Shown: positions 8,295 to 16,711, numbered from the stretch's first letter. The stretch is DNA of 59,096 nucleotides from Clostridia bacterium (GCA_017456005.1 JAFTLJ010000007.1:1-59096), one strand, 5' to 3'. Numbers and translations are program-made. Notes: generated by a model not told the origin, from the letters alone.

Positions 8295-9167
8295 TTGGCA
8301 GAAGAAAGAACTATTCAACAAAACGCGGATGAATTTGTAACCGCACTTATAAATACCATCGGCAGCGGAACTGTGCAGGAGGTAGTAGATAAAAACCGCG
8401 ACGATGCGCTTGACATTTCAAATATTGCGGTCAATCTTCCCCTCAAAGAAATGCCGCCCGAAGTGGTAAAGTATCTCAAAGACCTCACGCAGACCGATAA
8501 AGGCACAAGTATGTATACACGCCACGATCTTAGCTTGGCGTTTCAGCCCTCTCATTTTTCGGGCGAAGATAATCCGCTAATGTTGTTTTATAAGGCGTTT
8601 TACGATACCGTTACTTATTACACTACCCTTATCCAAGGCACACCCGAGGTTCGTGATGCGCTGATAAAGGCAATGGCAGATAAGGGGTATAATGAGGATA
8701 ATATTGATGAGTTCTTAAAACGAGAATGGGATATCAATGCTTATTTGATGAACCTTCCGCAGATTGCTGAGATTTTCAAAGAGTTACCCGATTATTCCGA
8801 TTACAATCACGGAAAACCTAACAACTATTCTTTGCAAAACGCTAAACGCAAAATCGAGCATATGAGTGGCGGTCAGCTTGTAGAAAATGCATCCATTGAG
8901 CGCGGCGGTCCCAAAGATGCAAGCGGTCAATACACACCATATCCTTTGGATGATGCAACCGACGTTACCTCAGAGGTCATCGACAAAGTGTATCTTGAAC
9001 AATGTCTTGCTCTGCTTTCGCCCGAAGATCGTGAACTTTTGGTACGTCATGCTAACGGTGAGACCTTTACCGCGCTTGCAAAGGACTATGGATATGCCAA
9101 TGCAAGCGGTGTTAGAAAACGTATTGAGAGAATTAAAAAACAGATAACTAATGCATTTGCTGAATAG
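8295..9167 (+). CDS. Unknown protein with C-terminal sigma-region-4-like HTH
   Basis: A 290-aa acidic protein. The last ~60 residues (LSPEDRELLVRHANGETFTALAKDYG and following) resemble the region 4 helix-turn-helix of sigma-70 factors, but no region 2 is present, so it cannot act as a complete sigma factor. The N-terminal ~220 residues are helical and unrecognised. Start TTG 8295 is supported by GAGGAGG about nine bases upstream. It lies 18 bp after the ART gene and 9 bp before the HEPN-like gene. Possible roles are a DNA-binding antitoxin or co-regulator for the operon; neither is proven. Confidence 0.75.
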   Translation: MAEERTIQQNADEFVTALINTIGSGTVQEVVDKNRDDALDISNIAVNLPLKEMPPEVVKYLKDLTQTDKGTSMYTRHDLSLAFQPSHFSGEDNPLMLFYKAFYDTVTYYTTLIQGTPEVRDALIKAMADKGYNEDNIDEFLKREWDINAYLMNLPQIAEIFKELPDYSDYNHGKPNNYSLQNAKRKIEHMSGGQLVENASIERGGPKDASGQYTPYPLDDATDVTSEVIDKVYLEQCLALLSPEDRELLVRHANGETFTALAKDYGYANASGVRKRIERIKKQITNAFAE

Positions 9168-9176
9168 GAGATAAAT

Positions 9177-9848
9177 ATGGCAATTAATAGTATCAGTAGT
9201 GATGTAAAATTTCCGGATATGAATTTTTACAATATGAGCAATCCCGGTGAGATGGCATTGTATCTTGCTCACTGTGATTTTTATCCGTTCCAAAGCGTAT
9301 TAAGGAACAATCAACTTGCATTAGATGCACTATCACAAGGATATATAGAAATGCTACAAAAGGCGCAAGCCAACGATGATTTCTATACAGAATCTTTTGC
9401 TATGACAAGTGGGACATTACACAATTCTCGTGTCAGTTTGCTAACTTATTATTCCTTGGTTTTAACTATGGTATCAATCTTGGAAGAATCAGTAAATACG
9501 TTATGTAGAGTATATTACAATATGCTAACGCTGGATAAACAGCTTAGTGAAACAAAGGGGCGAGGATTAGAACGTGCAGCAGAATACTTAAAAAAAGAAG
9601 TAGGTATTGAAGGGTTTACTTCAGACCCCCAATGGGAATATATTACAACTATTCGTGATGCAAGAAATATGATTGTTCATAACGGCGGACGAGTAATCAA
9701 AGATTTTGATAAATTTGATAAATTCAAAATTGGATATAGAGAAGAAGACCACCAATTATATTTTGAATACAGCGATATTGAAAAAATGTATAATGCCATT
9801 CTTGAATATATCGACAGGGCTTTCAGACTTGTTCCCACAAAAAAATAA
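9177..9848 (+). CDS. HEPN-like protein, candidate RNase toxin
   Basis: A 223-aa, all-helical protein. Near residues 158-170 is TTIRDARNMIVHNGG, containing RNMIVH (Arg163 to His168), which fits the R-x4-6-H catalytic motif of HEPN ribonucleases; the typical polar residue after Arg (Asn164) is present. AGGAG overlaps the stop codon of the preceding gene, showing translational coupling. HEPN proteins are common as toxins and as effectors in defence islands, which fits this setting next to a zinc-hook ATPase and a putative ART. Some HEPN proteins are non-catalytic scaffolds, so RNase activity is inference. A small hairpin follows the stop codon. Confidence 0.65.
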   Translation: MAINSISSDVKFPDMNFYNMSNPGEMALYLAHCDFYPFQSVLRNNQLALDALSQGYIEMLQKAQANDDFYTESFAMTSGTLHNSRVSLLTYYSLVLTMVSILEESVNTLCRVYYNMLTLDKQLSETKGRGLERAAEYLKKEVGIEGFTSDPQWEYITTIRDARNMIVHNGGRVIKDFDKFDKFKIGYREEDHQLYFEYSDIEKMYNAILEYIDRAFRLVPTKK

Positions 9849-9849
9849 T

Positions 9850-9872
9850 TCTCGCACATTTGCGAGATTTTC
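9850..9872 (+). terminator. Short hairpin after HEPN gene, weak terminator
   Basis: TCTCGCA, loop CATT, TGCGAGA then TTTTC. The right arm overlaps the -35 box of the recombinase promoter, so it may separate the operon from the recombinase gene. Confidence 0.4.
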
Positions 9873-9888
9873 ATCACTGTGTTAAAAT
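9860..9888 (+). promoter_or_regulatory. Candidate promoter of serine recombinase
   Basis: TTGCGA (9860-9865), 17 bp, TAAAAT (9883-9888), 21 bp upstream of the recombinase start codon. Confidence 0.5.
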
Positions 9889-9909
9889 GAGAGCGAAAGG
9901 GGTGATTAT

Positions 9910-11382
9910 ATGACAGGGGTTATTTACGCACGATATTCTTCGGACAACCAACGTGAGGAATCAATAGAAGGTCAGCTTCGTGAATGCACGGCGTTTGCAC
10001 AAAAGAACGATATAACGATTATTGAGCATTATATAGACAGAGCATATTCAGCAAAGACGGACAACCGTCCTGAGTTTCAAAGAATGATACGCGAGAGTGC
10101 ACGAAAAGCATATGATGTGGTAATCGTATGGAAACTCGACAGATTTTCAAGAAACCGTTTCGACTCCGCAAAATACAAAGCCGCTTTAAAAAAGAACAAA
10201 ATTCGCGTGATTTCCGCTACCGAAGCAATTTCAGACGGTGCAGAAGGAATAATTCTTGAATCTGTATTGGAAGGCATGGCAGAATATTATTCGGCCGACC
10301 TTTCTGAAAAAGTTACACGAGGTCATACGGAAAATGCGCTCAAATGTCAGTTCAACGGCAGCGTTGTTCCTTACGGCTATGTAATTGATAAAGAAAAGCA
10401 TTATCAACTCGATCCCGAAAAAGCGCCCATCGTTCTTGAAATCTTCAAACGATACACAAGTGGTGAAACAATTACCGCTATTATAAAAGACCTCAATGCA
10501 CGAGGATTGCGAACAGCTAAAGGAAACGAATTCAACAAAAACAGCCTTCACCATATGTTGAAAAATCGTAATTATATCGGTGAATATCGCTACAAGGATT
10601 TCGTTACACCCGGTGGGGTACCTGCTATTGTTCCCGAAGACATCTTCAATCGCGCAGTTGCACTTATTGAAAGCAATAAACACGCTCCCGCGAGGAAGAA
10701 AGCAAAAGAGGATTATTTGCTCACCACAAAGCTTTTCTGCGGAAATTGTCTTGCCATGATGATTGGCGAGAGCGGTCAGAAAAGCAACGGGAATATTTAT
10801 CGCTATTACAAGTGCGCAGGTGCCAAGAAGCATGTTTGCGACAAGAAAACCGTTCGCAAGGAATGGATAGAGGATATCGCGCTGCAGTTGACGATGAAGA
10901 TATTGATGAGTGATGAGGATCTTCAAAAAATCGCTGATAGAATTATGGAACTTCAAAAGAGTGAAAATACGCTAATCCCCGCACTTGAACGACAACTTGA
11001 AGATGTTCGTGCCTCCATTGATAATATTCTTAAAGCTATCGAAATGGGGGTCTGCACACGTTCCACAAAATCCCGTCTCGAAGAACTTGAGGCGGAGGAA
11101 GAACGTATCAAAGGGGATATTTGCCGTGAGCAGTTGGATTCCCGACTTGTCACCGAAGATCAGATTTGGTATATCTTTGATAAGTTCCGTCAAATGGATT
11201 TATCAATGCCCAAGCAACGCCAACGTCTGCTTGACAGTTTCCTGCAATCTATCGTTCTTTTTGATGATAAACTCATTATCTCGTTTAACTACCGTAGTCA
11301 ACCCGTTACCATTATGCTCGATCAGTTGGTCGATTTTATTAACGGTAGCGGTTCGGATTTGGTAAGTGCTGCTTCACCATAA
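9910..11382 (+). CDS. Large serine recombinase (site-specific integrase)
   Basis: A 490-aa member of the large serine recombinase family. The N-terminal resolvase domain (1-150) has YARYSSDNQ with nucleophile Ser10, and VWKLDRFSRNRFD with the conserved Arg residues. The Recombinase domain (about 155-260) is followed by a zinc ribbon (CGNC near 275 and a second Cys pair near 300-312), a coiled coil (about 335-400) and a C-terminal tail. Start ATG 9910 has GAAAGGGGTG upstream. Such enzymes integrate and excise phages and mobile elements at short att sites normally next to the gene, so it probably mobilises the island to its left. The change of base composition after 11,420 is consistent with one island end being just downstream. 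Confidence 0.92.
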   Translation: MTGVIYARYSSDNQREESIEGQLRECTAFAQKNDITIIEHYIDRAYSAKTDNRPEFQRMIRESARKAYDVVIVWKLDRFSRNRFDSAKYKAALKKNKIRVISATEAISDGAEGIILESVLEGMAEYYSADLSEKVTRGHTENALKCQFNGSVVPYGYVIDKEKHYQLDPEKAPIVLEIFKRYTSGETITAIIKDLNARGLRTAKGNEFNKNSLHHMLKNRNYIGEYRYKDFVTPGGVPAIVPEDIFNRAVALIESNKHAPARKKAKEDYLLTTKLFCGNCLAMMIGESGQKSNGNIYRYYKCAGAKKHVCDKKTVRKEWIEDIALQLTMKILMSDEDLQKIADRIMELQKSENTLIPALERQLEDVRASIDNILKAIEMGVCTRSTKSRLEELEAEEERIKGDICREQLDSRLVTEDQIWYIFDKFRQMDLSMPKQRQRLLDSFLQSIVLFDDKLIISFNYRSQPVTIMLDQLVDFINGSGSDLVSAASP

Positions 11383-11384
11383 AC

Positions 11385-11416
11385 AAAAGCAGATGCGCAA
11401 GCATCTGCTTTTTTGT
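11385..11416 (+). terminator. Intrinsic terminator of serine recombinase
   Basis: AAAAGCAGATGC, loop GCAA, GCATCTGCTTTT followed by TTGTTT, two bases after the stop codon. Confidence 0.85.
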
Positions 11417-11555
11417 TTATATATAGGATAAGCAGGGAATCGAACAGAGTGCGTTTTTTTATTTTTTGAAACTTTTTATGATTGATATGTCAAAATTCAA
11501 CAAAAAACGATTATTATTTTTGTTATCCAACTTCCAAAAAAATACAATATAAAAG
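11417..11555. other. Probable right-hand junction region of the island
   Basis: A 139-bp AT-rich non-coding stretch between the recombinase terminator and the serC promoter. A serine-integrase att site is expected about here, but no repeat partner is visible in the window, so the exact edge cannot be fixed. Confidence 0.35.
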
Positions 11556-11584
11556 TTGACAAAGATTGTATTTTGGTATACAAT
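11556..11584 (+). promoter_or_regulatory. Promoter of serC operon
   Basis: TTGACA (11556-11561), 17 bp, TACAAT (11579-11584). The leader to the start codon is about 30 nt and has no visible riboswitch. Confidence 0.85.
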
Positions 11585-11622
11585 CAAGAATATCTTTTTT
11601 ATTTTTGCAGGAGGAAATAATT

Positions 11623-12705
11623 ATGGCAAGAATATACAATTTCAGTGCAGGCCCTTCTATGCTCCCCGAAGAGGTGCTAAAGACAGCGGCGGCAGAAATG
11701 CTTGAATACGGCGCAACGGGTCAATCCGTTATGGAAATGTCCCATCGCTCCAAGGAATATCAAGCAATAATCGATGAAGCGGAAGCAGATCTCCGCGAAA
11801 TAATGAACGTTCCCGAAAATTACAAGGTGCTCTTTTTACAGGGCGGCGCTTCAACACAGTTTGCAATGGTTCCGATGAACCTTATGACGAAGAACGGGAA
11901 AGCAGACTATATTGTAACAGGTCAGTGGGCTAAGAAAGCATATAAAGAAGCCGCACGCTATGGCGCGGCACGCGTTATTGCCTCCTCAGAAGACAAAACA
12001 TTTTCTTATATCCCCGAAGTTACCCCCGATATGGTAGACCCCGAAGCAGATTACGTTCACATTTGCATGAACAATACAATATACGGCACAAAATGGCAGA
12101 GCCTGCCCGAAACGGGCAACGTGCCGCTTGTGGCGGACATTTCCAGTTGCATTCTTTCAGAGCCCATAGACGTTTCTCGCTTTGGTGTGCTCTATGCCGG
12201 TGCACAGAAGAACGTAGCTCCCGCAGGTCTTACAATAGTTATTATAAGAGAGGACCTTATCGGCAATGCTATGGATATAACCCCCACTATGCTCAATTAC
12301 GCGACACATGCGGAAAACGGCTCTATGTTCAACACGCCCCCTTGCTACACCATCTATATCGCAGGGCTCGTGTTCAAATGGATAAAGAGCCTCGGCGGGC
12401 TTGAAGAAATGAAGAAGATCAACGTGGAAAAAGCAAAGCTTATCTATGATTTTCTCGATTCCTCCAAGCTTTTCAAGGGCACTGTCGTGCCCGAAGCACG
12501 CTCGCTTATGAACATTCCGTTCGTAACAGGAGATGCAGAGCTTGACGCAAAATTTGTGGCAGAGGCAAAAAAAGCGGGCTTTGTAAACCTCAAGGGCCAC
12601 CGCAGCGTGGGCGGCATGCGCGCCTCTGTATATAACGCGATGCCTGTGGAGGGTGCACGCGCGCTCGTTGAATTTATGAAAAAATTTGAAGAGGAAAACC
12701 TGTAA
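11623..12705 (+). CDS. serC: Phosphoserine aminotransferase
   Basis: PLP enzyme converting 3-phosphohydroxypyruvate and glutamate to O-phospho-L-serine (serine pathway step 2). The 360-aa length is that of the family. The N-terminus MARIYNFSAGPSMLP is diagnostic, GGAST at 74-78 contacts the cofactor phosphate, Asp172 (LVADISS) holds the pyridine nitrogen and Lys196 (YAGAQKN) forms the internal aldimine. ATG 11623 is preceded by GGAGG; an upstream in-frame TTG lies within the promoter. Its stop codon overlaps the serA start (TAATG), giving translational coupling. Confidence 0.97.
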   Translation: MARIYNFSAGPSMLPEEVLKTAAAEMLEYGATGQSVMEMSHRSKEYQAIIDEAEADLREIMNVPENYKVLFLQGGASTQFAMVPMNLMTKNGKADYIVTGQWAKKAYKEAARYGAARVIASSEDKTFSYIPEVTPDMVDPEADYVHICMNNTIYGTKWQSLPETGNVPLVADISSCILSEPIDVSRFGVLYAGAQKNVAPAGLTIVIIREDLIGNAMDITPTMLNYATHAENGSMFNTPPCYTIYIAGLVFKWIKSLGGLEEMKKINVEKAKLIYDFLDSSKLFKGTVVPEARSLMNIPFVTGDAELDAKFVAEAKKAGFVNLKGHRSVGGMRASVYNAMPVEGARALVEFMKKFEEENL

Positions 12706-13868
12706 TGTACGCAATAAAAACATATAACAAAATTTCCGCTGTAGGGCTTGACCTGCTCGATAGAACAAAATATACCGTTTCCGATACAGCGGAAGAGCCC
12801 GTTGGCGCTATAGTTCGCTCTGCGGCGCTCCATGAAGAAAAATTTGCCCCCACGCTCCTTGCCATCGCAAGAGCCGGCGCGGGCACAAATAATATACCCA
12901 CAGACAGATGCAGCGAAGAGGGTATTGTGGTATTCAACACACCCGGCGCAAACGCAAACGCTGTTAAAGAGCTCGTGCTTGCGGGGCTTTTCCTTTCCTC
13001 GCGTAAGATAGTGCCCGCTATAGAATGGGCTAAAACTCTTAAAGGCAACGGCGACGCTGTAGGCAAGATGGTGGAAAAGGGCAAATCTGCTTTCGCAGGT
13101 CCCGAAATAAAGGGAAAAACGCTCGGCGTAATAGGCCTTGGTGCCATAGGCGTGCTTGTGGCAAATGCCGCGCTCGAGCTTGGCATGAAGGTCTACGGCT
13201 ATGACCCGTACCTTTCCTTGCATAACGCATGGAACCTTTCCCGCGAGGTGCAGCACGCCGCAGAAATGAAAGAAATTTTCGAAAAATGCGATTATATCAC
13301 GCTTCACATTCCGCTTAATGCGAATACCAAGGGCTTTATAAATGCTGCCGCGTTCGCTTCCATGAAGGATGGCGTGCGCATACTTAATTTCGCACGCGAC
13401 GGTCTTGTAAACAGCAACGATATGCTCGCCGCACTCGCAAGCGGCAAAGTGGGCGCATACGTTGTGGATTTCCCCACGGACGAAATGATCGGCGCAGATG
13501 GTGTTGTTTGCATACCCCACCTCGGCGCGTCCACGCCCGAAAGTGAAGATAACTGTGCTGTTATGGCGGCAGAGGAGCTTATGGATTATATCGAAAACGG
13601 CAATATCAAAAATTCCGTTAACCTTCCCGACGTTTCTATGCCCAGGGGCGCAGACGTTCGCATCTGCGTTGTGCACAGAAATATACCCAATATGCTTACG
13701 TCCATCACGTCTGTTCTTGCAAAAGATAACGTAAATATCGAAAATATGCTGAATAAATCAAAGGGCGAATACGCCTATACCGTGCTCGACGTTAACAAGT
13801 GCGACGTAGACGCCGTTAAGGCACATATAAGCGCGGTAGAGGGTATCATTCGCGTTCGCATAATCTAA
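12705..13868 (+). CDS. serA: D-3-phosphoglycerate dehydrogenase
   Basis: NAD-dependent oxidation of 3-phosphoglycerate, first step of serine synthesis. 387 aa: substrate-binding halves flank a Rossmann domain with GVIGLGAIG (about 140-148), catalytic Arg in NFARDGLVN and catalytic His in PHLGAST. Residues about 315-387 form a C-terminal ACT domain (VRICVVHRNIPNMLTSITSVLA), the usual site for serine feedback. It lacks the extra ASB domain of the longest SerA types. The start overlaps the serC stop by one base. A PHP phosphatase follows 41 bp later. Confidence 0.96.
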   Translation: MYAIKTYNKISAVGLDLLDRTKYTVSDTAEEPVGAIVRSAALHEEKFAPTLLAIARAGAGTNNIPTDRCSEEGIVVFNTPGANANAVKELVLAGLFLSSRKIVPAIEWAKTLKGNGDAVGKMVEKGKSAFAGPEIKGKTLGVIGLGAIGVLVANAALELGMKVYGYDPYLSLHNAWNLSREVQHAAEMKEIFEKCDYITLHIPLNANTKGFINAAAFASMKDGVRILNFARDGLVNSNDMLAALASGKVGAYVVDFPTDEMIGADGVVCIPHLGASTPESEDNCAVMAAEELMDYIENGNIKNSVNLPDVSMPRGADVRICVVHRNIPNMLTSITSVLAKDNVNIENMLNKSKGEYAYTVLDVNKCDVDAVKAHISAVEGIIRVRII

Positions 13869-13909
13869 AAAGCGAGCGGTTTTCGCCGCACGCCGAAACA
13901 GGAGCTAAT

Positions 13910-14710
13910 ATGAGATTTTCAAATTTACATACGCATACCACCTTTTCAGATGGCAAGGGCACCGTTCGCGAAAACATAGAATCGGCTATTGCCAAAAACA
14001 TGCTTTCACTCGGCTTTTCCGACCATAGCTTCACCGCTTGCGACACGAGCTACTGTATGATGCTCTCGGATTACGAAAAATACTGTACCGAGGTAAAAGC
14101 ACTCGCAGAGGAATATAAAGAAAAGCTGCCTGTTTTTCTTGGCATAGAGAAGGACTACTATTCCGAAATAGAAAAAGGTATGTTCGATTACGTTATAGCT
14201 TCCGTGCATTACATCGTGCGCGGCGGCGTTTGCTACCCCATAGACCATACGGCAAAGCAGCAGGAGACTTGCCGCGACGAGGCTTTCGGCGGAAATATGC
14301 TCGATATGGCAAAATGCTACTATGAAATGGTGGCAGAGCACGCGGCGGCTTGCAAGCCCGATGTCATAGGGCATTTCGATGTGCTGAATAAATTCAGCAT
14401 TATGCCCGAGGCCGACGAAAGGTATATTGCCGTAACTGAAGAGGCGATGAAGGAAGCCTTCAAGCATTGCAAGCGCTTCGAAGTAAATACGGGCGGCATT
14501 TCGCGCGGCTGGCGCAAAAATCCGTACCCCTCGCTCTACTTGCTGGAGTTGCTGCGCGATCTGGGCGGCGAGGTGGTTATAAACAGCGACTCCCACCACC
14601 CCGACAACCTTGATTTCCATTTTTGCGAATCTGCCGAGCTTTTGAAAAAAGCGGGATTTGAAACATTCTCCGTTTTCAACGGCAATGGCTTTGATAAGAT
14701 AAAGCTTTAA
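13910..14710 (+). CDS. PHP-domain phosphatase, histidinol-phosphatase-like
   Basis: A 266-aa metal-dependent phosphatase of the PHP/HisJ group. Metal ligands are visible: HTHTTFSDG near residues 7-15, FSDHS near 36-40, Glu near 78 (GIEKDY), SVHY near 98-101, GHFDVL near 145-150 and NSDSHHPD near 223-230. HisJ-type enzymes normally hydrolyse L-histidinol phosphate. No other his gene is nearby, whereas serC and serA lie directly upstream in the same orientation (gap 41 bp, ribosome site AGGAG). The context suggests phosphoserine phosphatase activity, completing serine synthesis in place of SerB. That is inference; a moonlighting or true HisJ role is possible. Confidence 0.85.
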   Translation: MRFSNLHTHTTFSDGKGTVRENIESAIAKNMLSLGFSDHSFTACDTSYCMMLSDYEKYCTEVKALAEEYKEKLPVFLGIEKDYYSEIEKGMFDYVIASVHYIVRGGVCYPIDHTAKQQETCRDEAFGGNMLDMAKCYYEMVAEHAAACKPDVIGHFDVLNKFSIMPEADERYIAVTEEAMKEAFKHCKRFEVNTGGISRGWRKNPYPSLYLLELLRDLGGEVVINSDSHHPDNLDFHFCESAELLKKAGFETFSVFNGNGFDKIKL

Positions 14711-14715
14711 AAAAT

Positions 14716-14752
14716 AAAACGCTCTTTTTCCTCGGGAAAAGAGCGTTTTTGC
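14716..14752. terminator. Bidirectional terminator between PHP phosphatase and sialidase
   Basis: AAAACGCTCTTTT and GAAAAGAGCGTTTTT form a strong hairpin with A and T tracts on both sides. It serves the two convergent genes. Confidence 0.85.
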
Positions 14753-14754
14753 GT

Positions 14755-15759
14755 TTATATTTCGTTTTTGTCTATCGTGGCGAGGTACAGCTCCGCACCG
14801 AAGTTGTTTTCGTACAGAACATATATCTTGCCAGACTTTATATCTGCCGCTATATCGGCATATCCCCCGCGGTTTTTATCTATAACAAGACTTTTTGTCC
14901 AGCTTTTTCCGCCGTCATCGCTTATTTTAAGCGTTATATTTTTGCGGTTTTTCGCATGCTCACAGTTCACGAAGAGCAGCTTTTCGCCGAATGATGCGGA
15001 AGAACCGAAGCAGACGGGGTCTTTATGCGCTCTGTCGGGGGCATATTCGGAAAAAGAGCTGAAGTCGTTTTTCAGCACGGCGTATGCGCGTGCAGGTGCG
15101 TTCTGCCGTATGGCGAGGTATATTTCTCCGCCGGGAAGCTCTGCCGCCACGGTTTCGTTTGGGGAAACTATATCCTCGCTCGCAGGGAGAAGCGGAGTGG
15201 TGCACCACGTTTTGCCACCGTCGCGGCTGTAAAGCACGCCCACCTCGCTCGGTGCGTGAGCGTCTTCGGGCTTGCCAAATTTTTTCGGCACGAGCCAGAA
15301 GGGGAAGACGAGCGTGCCGCCGGATGTACATATTCCGTGCCCGGGGCCGAGCGCGAAAACATTTCTGTACCCCGGCAAGGTTGCGGATGTTATATCGAGC
15401 GCATGGCTGAAGGTCCTGCCGCCGTCTTTGCTCGTTCTATACAGCACTTTGCCGCCGCGCGTGGCATAGTCTTCGCAGTATAGAAAGTGGAGCGTACCGT
15501 GTGCGTCTTCTGCCATAACGGGATTGTTTACCGTAGGGTGTTCTTCTGTGCCGTGCACAAGCACAGTGGGTGCGGAAAAAGAAGCGCCGCCATCCCGGCT
15601 TTTGCGCATTACTATATCCATAAGTGCCCAATCGCTCGCGCTTTTGCGTGCCTCGCCGTATATTATTATTTCGCCGCAAGAGGTTATTATAATACCCGGT
15701 ATGCGCATAAGTGAATATTCGTTTTGCTCCGTTTTATCCCATATCTTGCGTATTTCCAT
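14755..15759 (-). CDS. Intracellular sialidase-like protein (BNR/Asp-box, GH33-like)
   Basis: A 334-aa six-bladed beta-propeller. RIPG near residue 19 supplies the first Arg of the sialidase triad, and four Asp-box copies are visible (SRDGGASF, SKDGGRTF, SRDGGKTW, SDDGGKSW). NETVAAEL and AIRQ near 205-222 match the Glu and second Arg region. No signal peptide or membrane segment is present, so it acts on imported sialo-sugars. Start ATG 15759 has GAGGTG upstream. It lies nine bases after the N-acetylneuraminate lyase stop, forming a two-gene sialic acid unit. The final Tyr region reads GYADIA, slightly different from the family's usual form, so hydrolase activity is likely but not certain. 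Confidence 0.85.
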   Translation of the reverse strand: MEIRKIWDKTEQNEYSLMRIPGIIITSCGEIIIYGEARKSASDWALMDIVMRKSRDGGASFSAPTVLVHGTEEHPTVNNPVMAEDAHGTLHFLYCEDYATRGGKVLYRTSKDGGRTFSHALDITSATLPGYRNVFALGPGHGICTSGGTLVFPFWLVPKKFGKPEDAHAPSEVGVLYSRDGGKTWCTTPLLPASEDIVSPNETVAAELPGGEIYLAIRQNAPARAYAVLKNDFSSFSEYAPDRAHKDPVCFGSSASFGEKLLFVNCEHAKNRKNITLKISDDGGKSWTKSLVIDKNRGGYADIAADIKSGKIYVLYENNFGAELYLATIDKNEI

Positions 15760-15768
15760 ATTGTCACC

Positions 15769-16650
15769 TCACGCAAGAAGCGGCATGACCTTGGCGATCA
15801 GAGCATTTTTCTTTTCTTCGGGAATTTCGCCGAAGGGCGCGCGCATTTTGCCGAAATCGAGCCCCATAGCGCATAGTATTGCCTTTTCGCCCTGCATTAC
15901 GCCTACTTCGCAAAGTGCGGCGATTATCACGTTTATTTCTTTTTGAAGCTCCTGCGCCTCTGCCATTTTGTTTTCTCTAAAGAGAGCGAGCAGCTTTATG
16001 AATTTTTCCGCCATAAAGTTGTACGTGCTGCCTATACCGCCGTCTGCGCCCATAGAAAGCCCGCCGAGCATCATTTCGTCGAACCCGTTGAACACGACTT
16101 TTTCCGGGAAAGCGGTTTTTATACGGGAAAGCGCGAATGTGTCTGCAGAGGTATGCTTAAGGCCGATGAAGCGTTCGTCCGCGAAAAATTCGCCTATCTG
16201 CTCTGCGGAAAGCGTAACGCCCGAAAAATTCGGGAAGTTATACACTATCATAGGAAGAGAAACTGCGGAAACTATATCGAAATAATACTTTTTGATTTCC
16301 GCAAAAGAGAATTTATAGTAGAATGGCGCAACCGCCGAAACGGCATCGTAGCCGAGAGCTTCCGCAAGGCGAGCGTATTCTATCGCTTTATCTGTGGAAA
16401 TATCGCCGACGTGTGCGATAAGCGTTACTCTTTCGCCCGCTATTTCTTTTACGAGGCGGTAGAGCGTTTTTCTTTCTTCTTCCGAAAGCAAAAAAACCTC
16501 TGCCGTGCTTCCGCATACGTAGAAGCCCGAAACTCCTTTTGCGATGTTCATTTCGATAAGTTCGGCGAGCGCTTTTTCGTTTATTTTGCCGTCTGCGCCG
16601 AAAGGCGTGAGAAGCGCGGGAAATATGCCCTTGAATTTTCTTGTGTCCAT
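15769..16650 (-). CDS. nanA: N-acetylneuraminate lyase
   Basis: TIM-barrel class I aldolase splitting N-acetylneuraminate to ManNAc and pyruvate. 293 aa. Schiff-base Lys165 lies in GLKHTSAD and Tyr137 in VYNFPNFSGV. The substrate loop GSTAEVFLLS (48-57) and FNGFDEMM distinguish the lyase from DapA, which appears elsewhere in this window with GTTGEAST. The start is ATG 16650 with GGAGG six bases upstream; an in-frame ATG at 16662 overlaps no ribosome site. First gene of the nanA-sialidase unit; wecB diverges from it. Confidence 0.9.
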   Translation of the reverse strand: MDTRKFKGIFPALLTPFGADGKINEKALAELIEMNIAKGVSGFYVCGSTAEVFLLSEEERKTLYRLVKEIAGERVTLIAHVGDISTDKAIEYARLAEALGYDAVSAVAPFYYKFSFAEIKKYYFDIVSAVSLPMIVYNFPNFSGVTLSAEQIGEFFADERFIGLKHTSADTFALSRIKTAFPEKVVFNGFDEMMLGGLSMGADGGIGSTYNFMAEKFIKLLALFRENKMAEAQELQKEINVIIAALCEVGVMQGEKAILCAMGLDFGKMRAPFGEIPEEKKNALIAKVMPLLA

Positions 16651-16682
16651 AAATGCCTCCATAAGATCATTACTATAGTGTA

Positions 16683-16711
16683 ATTATAAAGTGAAATTTT
16701 AAAAATGTAAA
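16683..16711 (-). promoter_or_regulatory. Promoter of nanA-sialidase unit
   Basis: Minus-strand TTTACA (16706-16711), 17 bp, TATAAT (16683-16688), 32 bp upstream of the nanA start. Confidence 0.75.

Noticed and set aside
11430-11455. tRNA T-arm-like string GGGAATCGAAC after the recombinase
   Set aside because: Flanking bases do not form a T-stem or acceptor stem; serine integrases rarely use tRNA genes.
12444-13676. 410-codon minus-strand frame opposite serA
   Set aside because: Shadow of serC/serA; no recognisable motif or ribosome site.
15769-16650. Second dapA
   Set aside because: GSTAEVFLLS and NGFDEM motifs and the sialidase neighbour indicate N-acetylneuraminate lyase.
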